From assembly GCA_905221605.1 (NCBI GenBank), contig CAJNDS010002391.1, positions 248,001 to 312,000 of the forward strand: a DNA stretch of 64,000 nt, written 5' to 3'. The position numbers and the translations under genes are program-made. Every line of letters starts with the position of its first letter. Position 1 is the stretch's first letter. The notes beneath the pieces are model-generated. The model ran no database searches, was not told where the DNA came from, and worked only from the letters and a program-made list of their open reading frames with translations. Source of the DNA: Symbiodinium natans. Its lineage: Eukaryota; Sar; Dinophyceae; Suessiales; Symbiodiniaceae. Shown here piece by piece: positions 12,601 through 23,700 of this stretch.

Positions 12601-14677
12601 CGTCTTTGTTTCGATAGGAGCTGACCGAGATGGACCCAACCATGGAGAAGCAGCTTCGATGCAAGAAGTGCGTGAAGCTAATCCTGCCCGAAGCAAGGCG
12701 GGTCAGGACAAGACCTTCCGCACTTGTTTTTGGGGGAGAGAGCGGAAGAGGGGGGTGCGGGCGGGGCGGTCCTCCAGGGTTGTTATAATGCTTCGTGGTT
12801 CGTGGGGCTTCGGCTTCGCAGGCATCCTTCAAAGACCTGCCCTTGGCTTTGACCCTGAAAGCGTCCAATGTTTTCGAGACAACGTGATCCCCTGAAGCGG
12901 GGCCTTCATCGGGGCTGGGGCCGGCTAGGGTTGCCAGAGGGACATGTTGGGGGGCCCGCGGGGGGGCGGTTGCAGGGCCGCAGCTCTGAGGTGGGAGCAC
13001 ATCCCGGAGGCGGATCGCGCCTTTCAGCTGCGCCTGGTGGAGGCGCTTGAACTGGGGGAAGACAGGGATTGGAGGTTTGTGTGTGTTTGTCTCTGAGTGT
13101 TTGCCTCTGTGTGTTTGTCTCTGTGTGTTGTCTCTGTGTGTTTGTCTCTGTGTGTTTGTCTCTGTGTCTCTGTGTGTTTGTCTCTGTGTATTTGTCTCTG
13201 TGTATGGTTCCGGGCCGTTCAGGGTGTAAAGGTGTAGAGGGTTTGAAGTAGGGCTTCGGGTTGAAGAGGGCATGTCAGGGTGCATTGGAGTCCTGCGTTG
13301 CAGGGGAATGCTCACAGTTTTGAAGGGACGGTTGAGGGTTTGGGGCTCCTGCTGCGTAGACATAGAGTTGTTGTTGGTCTCAGGGCCCGCTTGAGGGTGC
13401 TTAACTCATGCGGGCTTGACGACAGGCAGACGGTTCTCGGTTCACCAGTGTCAGTTCTTCCAATGTGGTGGGGTCCACGAGCGCCAGAGAATGTTGGGTG
13501 GAACGTACCCGAGTCCCTTAGATTGTCTGCTACTTTGCCTTCATCGGCCAATTCTGCAAAGACCGCTTGGATCATCACTCGGGATGCGCTGAAGGTCGTT
13601 GTGCCCGAAGCTTACTCGCAGCTGCGGGTGGAGAACACTGGGGCTTCAGCTGAATCGATTCCCAAAACCCTATTTACAGAGTACTGCCTCCACACCTGAA
13701 AACTGGTCTTTCCAGGCCCACGGTTTATTGTGTGTTCGGGTGTGTTCGGGACATCTTTGGTGGCGAGGTGTATGCTGGCTACCTCGAGCATACGGACACT
13801 CAGGATGGCAAGGTGATCGAGGAGCGGCTTCTTCCAATAATCCTTTAAGGAATTCCACTAATAATAGAATAGCATTTTTTCCTTTCAGTATTAGTAAAGA
13901 TTTCTATGGAAAGAGATTAATTCTCTATCTATATCTTCTTCAAATTCATTTCGGCTTCTCTTCTTTCTCACATCCAGAAAATGCATTAGAAGCATGTGGA
14001 TTACTTACTCCTTTACATATAGTACCTGAATGGTATTTCTTATGCCAATATGCTATGTTAAAAGCGGTACCAAATAAAAATGCAGGATTCATTATCTTAA
14101 TTACTTTTATCTTCGTCATATTTTACTTTATGAGAAGTCTTTCAATGTCATTCCATTTTAGAATTAAGACGTCCAGTAGATTTAATGGTTTTTATCTGTG
14201 CTTTTGGTTTCTTTCACTTTTTTCCTCCTCTCATGAACCTCCAAAAATGACAATGATGTTCTTGGGCCTCGGGCTTTGGCCCCCCCCCCCCATACATACG
14301 TGGTGAGCCCACCGCTTAGAAACAACCTTGAACCAACCTCGATATAAGAAGCCTACGCTGCTCAGGTACCATCCTCATAATCATATATATACATATATAC
14401 ATACACCTTCGTCGTTTCCGTCGCTACACCACGCCAATCGACGACTCCTGAGCCTGCCTGCCGACCTAGACACGCCTGGTTTTGACTTTTCTCGTCTCGC
14501 AAGATCTTGACAAATTACGAACGCGCCTGGCACGCGCCTGGCGCAAAAAAACGACATCGAGCGGCACGAAACTGCTTCTGGGGTTGGGCGAGGTGATATA
14601 TAAACATATATATATATACACATATACATATACATATATACATATATACGTACATACATATATACATATACATAATG

Positions 14678-14737
<60 letters not shown>

Positions 14738-17700
14738 GACACATGCTGTGAGCAGGTCTAAGCACGCACGTTGCATGTGCAAAGCTGCCAGAACCAGTAC
14801 TGTAGTTTTCCTTGCATGTGTAGTTTTGCAATTCGTAACAATGCCAATGTTTTGGCTCAAGTACCGAGCTTGTGCCTTTGAGCACGGTAGAGTCGTACAG
14901 TAGCTCTTAGGTTGCTGTGCGGTCCGACCGGACGCACTCAGGCGTAGCCGCACAAGTGCTTGAACTCGCGAAGTCGTAAAACAGCGTGACCGGGCTGTGA
15001 TTGCATTGGCTTAGTGCAAGTCCAGTGCTGGTCGACTTCACAATTGGGGGCTGTTCTGGGAAGTTTACAGCTCTTGTGCCTACGGCCCGAGTGGGCAAGC
15101 ATTGCTTTGCTTGTCTGTCGCGGTCCGTGACCTGGACGCGTGGACTGTGTGCCACGCTTGCGGCCTGTTAACCAAGGCGCGGCGCTTCGCGTGCCACGCC
15201 TGCGGCCTGCTGACCAAGGCGCGGCGTCTCGCCTTGTGTTGCGGCGATGTCCGCAGAGGTTGCAGGTCAGGCTGAGGGCGTCACCCTCCTCGAAGCTATC
15301 GAGGGAGGAGACGTTCCCTATCCCGAGCGGATGGGCTACGTCGCTTGGCTTAAGTGGCGTAGGGAGACTGGCAGCCGTCCGTTGTCCAAGCGGGATGGGG
15401 TCAGCACTATGCCAGAGCAAGAGGCGGCTCTCTGGCGGAAAGTCATGAAGTTCCTCCATGACGCCGAAGAGGAGGACGAGGATGAAGAGGAAGAAGAAGA
15501 GGACTCCGAGCTAGTCCCTGAGGCCTCGGGCGCTGGAGGCGACAGTCCGCCGCGGGTGGACGTCAGCGCCGCGGCTAAGGAGCTGGCCATGGTCCCTACC
15601 GGTGCTGCCTATGTCCCTGCTACGGCACCAGGGTCCCGCCCGGCGGGACCGTCCGGTCCGCCGTCGACAGCAGGTTCAGTGCCAGGCGCCGCGGAGGGCT
15701 TGCAGGCGGAGCTGCGCGCGATTTTCCGTCCAGACCAAGAACCGGTCGCGGACTACCTGACGCGCGTTTCGCGGATTGTCCTCGCGCTGAAAGCGCATGG
15801 AGTCACGGTGAGCTCCCGTGACCTTGACGCCTTAAGCACCAAAGCCACCCTCCTTGCGGATGAGTTCTCCAAGATAGGTGGGGACTGGCATCCTACGAAG
15901 ATGGTCCGTCGGCTGCGGACCAGGTTCTCGGTCGCGGCTTTGCGCGGTGGCGAGGACCCCGAAGACGCAGAGGAGATTCAGCGAGAAATCCAATGCATCG
16001 GGGAGCTTATCCTCGCGTTAGGGGGAAAAGAAAGCTCGAGCCAAGAGAAGGTTTGGAGCTCCCCGTCCGATGTGCCAGTTGAAGCCGTGGGGCCGCGTTC
16101 CCCAGGGCTCCCACAGCCTGCGACTGCAAGTGGGTTGGGGGAAGGACTGGACCGTGGAAGTTTGCACGCTGCTGAGGTTGCAGGTGGTCCTTCCGCGGCC
16201 CGTGTCCTGGGCGCGACGGACGGCGATTCCCCTTTGCGCGCGAAGCTTGCTGCTCTAGAGATGGAGATAGAAGCCCTGAAGCGAGGTTCAGACGGCGGAG
16301 GTTCGCAGACCGGGTCCCAACACCCGGCGGGCGATCTCGCCGCCGCACTCGCCGCCCAAACTGAGGCGCTGAAAGAAGCCTTAGCGCAGAGGGGCGGGCA
16401 AAGCTCCATAACTACGGTCAAAACTGACCTCACGTGGCCGACGCTGACCGACGACAAGTCGGACGCGCGAGACGTTGTCCTGTTCTACGAGGAGTTCGAG
16501 GACGTCTGCGCGCTGGCCAACAACTGTCGCGGTATGAGTGCGCGCGAAAAGCTGTTAGCGCTACGCGGGCGCTGCCGCGGCTCGCGCATGAAGACGTACA
16601 CGAACGCGTACCGCGCAGCGTGGAAGTCGGGAGAGGTTCTCTCAGATCCACAGGCGGTGTATGACCGCATCAAGAACAAGCACTTGATGTTCGGGGAATC
16701 GCGGGAGGAAAGAGAAGTCCGCGTGGATGGTGAGCACGCCTCCCTCGCTAAGGGCAAGCTCACAGGCCACCAATTCGAGCCTTTGTTTGAGGCCTCGATC
16801 GCGGACCTCGAGGCAGTGGGTCTCGGGAAGACCCCTCGAGAGTTGTATCTCTCATACCTCCGCAAGATGCCCCCTTATCTCCAAAAGGAGATCCGGAACG
16901 ACAAAAGGTTGTGGCCTGGCGACCCCAAGGATGGCGGGTTGCGAGGACCGCAGACTTGGGAAGAGAGCCACAAAGTCGTTCTGGAGTACGAGCAGAGGGA
17001 AGCAGCGCACAGGGCTGTTTCCCACTCTGTGTACACTGCCACCGGTTCGCAGCGCGCGGACCCGGCGGTCGCGCTCGCTGAGGCTCAGAAAGAGATTAAG
17101 AGTCTCAAGGCCGCTGCGAAGGCTGCTGCGAAAGGAGCAGCTGCCGCGGCCAAGGCTGGCGCGGACCAGACGTATGCTGCTACGTCGAAGGGAGCTGGCA
17201 AAGGAGCGGACAAGAAGATCTGCTTCCACTTTCGCGATCATGGGAATTGCCCGAAAGGGGATGCCTGCCCGTACAGCCACGACAAGGAGCTTCGCAGAAA
17301 AGCTCTCGCGGCCAAGAAGGGTGACCAAACCTTTGCCACTGCGAAAGGTAAAGGCAAGGGGAAGGGAGGTGGCAAAGCCAAAGCCAGCGCAAAGCCTAAG
17401 GCTGCGGCCAAAGGCGCGGCAAAGCCACCAGGCACTGTTTGCCCTTTTTTCTCCAAGAATGGGTCTTGCAAGAAAGGAGCCAGCTGCGACATGGTCCATA
17501 ACCTGACGACCTCAGGAGGGACGCCGGCCTTGCCTGCCAACTGGGCCCCGCCCTCCGGTGCTTCCATGTCTAACCCCTTCGCCGCGTTCAGTGTCCAGAT
17601 AGGCAGCTCAGGCGTCCAAGCAGGCGTCTTAGGAGCCGCAGGACACGCCGCGGTGCAGCAGCACGCGCTTCCGTTAAGCAAGGGCGGGCGGGACAAGTTC

Positions 17701-20700
17701 GCCACCTTGGACGATCTGCCGAAGGACTGGTGGAACCTGGCAGACAACGAGCCAGGAGGCTACCAGTACAGAACGGTGGTCCAGGTCCTCGACCGCAAGG
17801 TCGAGTGCATGCTTGACGGTTGCGCCGGCGCAAACCACGTGACGGAGGAGCTCGTGGTAGGCATGATGAACCGGGCCGCAGAGCTTGGGATCGGCACTGA
17901 GGATCCTGGCTTCCCGGTCGTGAGACTTGAGAAGTGGGTCCACCCCGAATATGTGCATGGCATAGCTTCGGGAGCCCCGGTTCCTCTGAAGGGGGCAGCA
18001 GTCCTGCGCGTCACGCTGCTGGAAGGCAAAACGGCGGACGACTGTCGCCCCAACACGGAGATTTTCGTGCGATGCAAAATCGCTGCCAGAGGGACGTCCG
18101 ATTGGCACGGACTTATCCTTGGCGGCAGAGCGTTGGACTGCGCCGGAAGGATGGGCTTGGGATTCAGGCCGGGTCCCGACTTTCACGTCCTCGACACGCT
18201 GGGAATCAGGATGCCCAGATGTGAGGACCACAGTAGGACTCGGAAGGACAGGGCCTATGCCTTTGAAGCGCGGTTGTCGAGCCTGGACGACGCGTCATGC
18301 ACCGAGCCTGGGGGCGGAAGTCGTGAGCTCCTCCGCTACGACGGGGAAGAGCCGCTCGAGCTCTCGCCAGGCGATGGGGTGCTGGTGCCGGTCGTGCGGG
18401 AGTCAGGAGTCTCCGCAGAGGGATCCCTGTCCGAGGTCGTGCTTCCGGTTGAGTGTGGGGTTGAGGCTGTGCCAGGTCTCTGGCCCACAGGAGAGGGTAA
18501 AGGGTTTGTGTTGCTTGCAGCCCAAGAGTGTGACCACTCTCTCCAGCCGGGCGAGGTTGTTGCGGAAGTGCGTTCCGGCCTCGTCAGCACCGCGGCCTGT
18601 GGTTGTGGCGCGATTGAGACGGTGTTCGAGTCAGAGCCGTCTCCGCAAGCATGTGCGGATTGTGGGGTCGCCGTTGCATCGGTTGACCATGACCCGTGCT
18701 TTGCTTGCGGGTCCGCGTCCAGGGCCGCGGCAAGAAGCTTCCAAGGTTGTTCCTCGTGTGCGCGGTCCTTTGGGCGGCTGCGTACCGGCGCCAGGATCGG
18801 TGTGCTATCGGTCCTTGCTGCGGTGACTGTTCTCGCTTCGGTGTGGGGCGGGAGCGGCCCGGTTGGGCGCCCTGTTGAGGAGCCTGGAGTGCTTACTTGC
18901 TTGGACCACCTTCCAAGCGTCGACAACTGGTGGGAGGCGCCAGGTGGTTACGCGTCTGTGTGGGGTAGGCGCCCTGCGCAGAAGGACCTTGGGACCGTGG
19001 CGGTCGAGAAGGCGCCTTACGAGACGTGCTTGCTTCAGCGCGCAGGTGAGGCGTGGCGTCTTTGGGACACGAGGGATTTGCGTGTGGCGGAAAGCGTTGC
19101 GTGCAGCGATGAGGTTCCCGTCACCGAACGCCCCGCGGTCTTTAGGACGCGCAAGGGGCCACGCTGGGCTGGCTGGCGTGAGGGATCGGCCACGGCTGGA
19201 AGAGGCGCTGATGCTGTGCGCCCAGCAGACGCGGTCGACACGGCGCGCTGCCCGAGCTATCATATCGTGGAGAGCTGGGACATCGATAAGATGATCGAGG
19301 AGCCTCCAACGGACTATTATTATGAGCAGCTCGCGGCAGACATGCGCGCCCGGCACCCTAAGGCGTGCCCGCACCTCCTCGACCACCTCGTTTCCTTAGA
19401 GGGTTTCCTAGACAAGTCAATCTTGTTTGGGTTCTCCTTTGGGATCAGTAAGGCCGAAGTTTGTGTCTCCAAAGGTAAGCTCCTAGGACACAACATAGGG
19501 CGGGACGGGAGTTCGCCTGACGAAGAGCGTTGTCAGGCGGTGATTGACTTTCCCCCGCTCTGGGAGAAGCTTCACATTCAGCAATTTCTGGGTTGCGCAA
19601 ATTGGTTGCGCGGCTACCTGCCTGTTGAGTATGGGCACGCAGCCAAGATTTTAGGGCAGTGGCAGAAGCCAGGCGCCGTCTTTCCTGAAGGCGGGCTGGG
19701 CTCAGCCGCCACCGAGGGTTGCAAAGCCTTTAAAGCGATTAAGCGCATGATGCAGAACCGCATCAATTTGGCTACCTTCGATGAGGCCTCTGCTGCGGAT
19801 GGGTCGTGTCCCCTTGAGCAGATCGCGGATGCGTCGGGCATCGCGGTAGGGGGCAGCGTCGTGCAGATGACGCGTGACTTGAGTCAGCTCAAAGTGCTTA
19901 TGACGCACTCAAAGAGCTTGACCCCCGCGCAGCAAAACTGGCCGCCCTTGATACAGGAGGCGTTTGCCCAGCTCGAGGTAAAGCGGGCGACACGCCGCAT
20001 GTTTGGCTCTATTCGGACTCTGTGTTGGACAGATCATGCCAACCTTACCCGAGCGCAAACGTCGGACATCGGAATGGATCCGAAACTCGTCCGGTGGGTT
20101 GCGGAAATCCTTATGGATGGGTCCGAAATAAGGAGCCTTAGCGGTCGCTCAGCGACGCTGGGTGACAGTTTTAGCCGCAATCCCAAAGATCGGGATGCGC
20201 TCCTTGCGGCGAGGACGAAAGATCTCGAGGGCCTTTCGGGCCAACTCCGAGGTTTCGACCTGGACCAGTACCTCGGAGAGGGTACTGAGGGTGACGGACC
20301 CGTGCCCTGGGCGGTCGGCAACGACGCCGTCCCAGAGCCTGCGGGCCGTGTCCAGGCCGCGGCTGTGCCGATGTGCGTCGTCGCAGCCCTTCCGGTGCGC
20401 GTCATGGTTGTCTTTGACTACGCGCGTTGGAAAGAGCAGGACGCAGAGCTGACTGAAATCAGGCGCGTCTTTTCAAGCGAGCCTCCCTGGAGTTTCTGTG
20501 GCTGTCAGGGGTTGTTGGGGTCCGTTTGAGGATACCGACGGGCTTGCCTCGCATTTTGATTGCGGGGCCGGCAGGCTCGCAGGGACCAAGAAGATCAAGC
20601 GGATCAGGGTCGACTTGCTTACTTCGTGTGCCAAGGTTCTTAGGGAAGCTTCGGGGTTTCGTCCGGAGTTCCTCGTAGGACTTGGGCAAGGCGGGCTTGT

Positions 20701-23700
20701 CACAGCCGTCCTTAGGTGGCCTTTGGTTGTCGAGCTCACGCTCCAAGCAAGGAACCTGCAGCGCAAGGAAGCCAGGGCTGTAGGAGAGGCTTGGGCAGGC
20801 ATCAAGGCTATCTGGGCGGTGCGGCCACGCCTTTGGCGCACGCAGCAAGGCCACTTGGAGGTGGCCGAGGCTTGTCCGGAACTCAAGAAGGATTTTCCGG
20901 AGCCTCCCCTGCGAGGTTTTGGGATCGTAGGGAAGCAGGCATTGGGGGCGGAGGTTCTGCGGTCCTTGAGGCTGGACGCGGTTCGTTCCATTGATGATGC
21001 CAGCATTAGAGGGATGCTGGACGAACCGTCAAGACCCCTCTGGGACCATGAGGGCCTGTGCATCTGCGGCAAGCGGACCTACCTGTTTTCTCGCTGCCCC
21101 GCCTGCATCGAAAAAGAGGCAGTCGATATCTCGGTAGAGATAGCCGAGCGGGAGGAGCCCGATCCTCCGCTTGAGGGCGACCTTGAGGCCCATGAGGTGG
21201 GCCTAGAGGTCAACTCCGTCCTTGCAACTTTGGATAGGACAGGAGGATTGGTTAGGGTCAGGTCCTCAACCATCCAGCAATGGGCGGTAGGGTTTAGGAC
21301 TACGCCCAAGGATGCTCCAGTTCCCACTGCATATGGCATGCTGAGTGGGAAGATATGGAAGAAGAGCCATTCCATGAAGCTCAGCCTCGGCTCCCAGCAC
21401 AAGGATCTTTCCAAGTGGGGCGATGTGAAGCCTTACTGGACCACATGGGTGGTTAGAGAAGATGGTGCTGTGGTGGCGGGGCACAACTGCTCGCCCCTGA
21501 ATGTGGTTCAGGGCGACATCGTCGTGCATTGGTCGTCAGTGGTGAACTGGCACGGCCACAGACATGTCGTGAATGAGCAGTGTGAAGTACTCTGGAGATC
21601 TGATGGTAAAGAGGTTGCCTTGGACCCCTCCTTCCGGTCAAATGTGGCGCCGAGACATGCTGGCAGGAAGTCAGCGTGGACTGTGAAGGTCCGAACCGAG
21701 AGGACAGGGAGGGGCATAGGTACTCGCTTACGTACTTCGATTGCCTCAGTCATGCTGTCCTCCTCGAGCCGATGAGGTCTCTGACTCATGCTGAAGTCAG
21801 GAGGGCGTTCGTGCGCTGTGTGCTTCGCAGCAGGACGATCCCGAGCCTCATCAGGTCAGATAGAGGGCCAGAGTTTAAGAATGCGCTCATGGCAGAACTC
21901 AGCGCTATGCTTGGGACCGAGTGGCGGTTCAGCGCGCCCTTGAGGCCTTGTGAGTTGGGCGCAAACGAGCGAGTCCACCAAGAAGTTCAAAAGGTGCTGG
22001 GGGCGGTCGTCAGGCAAGTCGGCGCCTCCCTTTCCGAAGCTTGGTCGGATTGGCTCGTGGTGGCGGAGTACGTCATAGATAACACTCCGGGACCCCACGG
22101 GTATACCCCGAGGGACCTAGAGCGGAGCTGGTCGCTCGCTCTACCACTTGAAAAGGACGTCCTGCGAGACGCCTTGCAGTTCGAACCCATCTCTGATTGG
22201 GCTCGGAGCCAGTTTAAGCAGTTCTCGGAACTAGCTGCTGCGGTCCGAGAGCACTGGACGCGGTCTTCAGAAGCGCGGGCGAAACTTGCAAATCGCCATA
22301 GGCGCACTGTGGACCTTAAGCCAGGAGACCGAGTGGTCTGGAACGCTCCGAGGGCCCGTTCAGAGGGGGCGGGGCGTGTGCCTTGGAAACCGGGTCTGAC
22401 CGACGCCAAGGACTGGGATTCCGTCCGGGCTGACTTTGAGGTCTATGCTCTTGCGGGCGAGAAGGTCGCGGAGGATCCTAGGCGCACCGAGGCCTATCGA
22501 GACCTCGTATGGTCGGGTTTGAAGATCGAGCCTGGACCAACCAGACCAGGGCTGACCGATGCTGACATCGCAGCCGTCAGGGAAGTCATACGGCGGAAGG
22601 CCGCTGGGTTCTGGGTGGAGGACACCACCAGGACCACGGTCAGGAAGTTCGCCCATGACTGCATCCCCACCGGGCCGCCGGTCTCGTCCCAGCCTCACAG
22701 TCTGAGGGGCGAGTCCGCGCAATGGGTCGACGACAAGCTTGAAGAAGAATGCAAGCGGGGTCAGTTGATCCGCGGCAGCTCGGCTTGGGGATCTGCGCCG
22801 TTTCCGACCAAGGAAATGCCCAGCTACAAGCGGCATAGGAAGCGACGCTTGGTGGTTGACTACCGCCGTGTGAATGCCCGAATTAAGCGCTCCACGTACT
22901 ATTGTCGGCGGGGTAGCGATGTGCTCGCCGCCGCAGTAGGTTCGGTTTGGTATACCTTCGTGGATGCGGTTAGTGGGTTTAATCAAATTAGGAACACCAA
23001 GCGTGCTCGCGAGGTGTTGGCCATTGTGGCAAGATCAGGGAAATATCTCCCTGTCGGCCTCACTTTTGGCCCGATTAACGGCCCGGATGATTTCAACTTT
23101 GTGGTTGATAGGGCCTATGCCCCCGGCAGAGGTAGGCGCCTTAAGTATACTAAGGAGTGGATAGCCTACGTGGATGATCTTACTGTTAGGACGGGTAGGG
23201 TCATTGATGGGCGGTTCTTCACTGACGCCCAAGCCGAGGGGGCGGTGCGCGAAGCGTGCGCCAAAGGAGTAGTCGCGGCTCCGCAGAGCGCGTCGTCTGC
23301 TCTTGAAGCCTTAGGCGTTCGCGGTGCGCACAACGCCAAGCGCGCGAACCATGACGCGGCGCGCTCAGACCAGAATCACCCCACGCGCGTTCTGATGCTC
23401 AGGATGTTGGGGCTGTTCGGGTGTTTCTGTGATCAGGGCGGGTGTTTTTGGGGCGGGCCGTTTCCCAGGTCGCCGGTCTGCGGGCAGAAGGATTTTTCGT
23501 CGTTCGTCGCGTGCAGCTTCGTTCGTCTGTCTAGCAGCCAGTGTCTTGCAAGCAGGCCTAGAGGTTCGGTCCAAGGTCGAAGCAGAAGCCGTAGAAGCCT
23601 TAGAGCCCAGACCGTAAGGAAACTCCCCAAAACCCCGCCGCAGCGGTTCAAGTGTGTTGTAGAGCCTAGGGTAGGTAGTCCTGCGGGTCGCGACCAGACC

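Noticed and set aside
12374-13363. 329-codon minus-strand frame
   Set aside because: It is created by the TGTGTTTGTCTC microsatellite (Thr/Gln/Arg repeats) and runs antisense to arylsulfatase exons.
14381-14953. Minus-strand frames of 139-190 codons across the microsatellite and LTR, repeated at 29009-29467
   Set aside because: They arise from the hexamer array and from the LTR read backwards; the repeated part is simply the LTR present twice.
16727-17506. 259-codon + frame and 215-codon minus frame inside Gag
   Set aside because: Shadows of the GC-rich Gag frame, which has the recognisable CCCH fingers.
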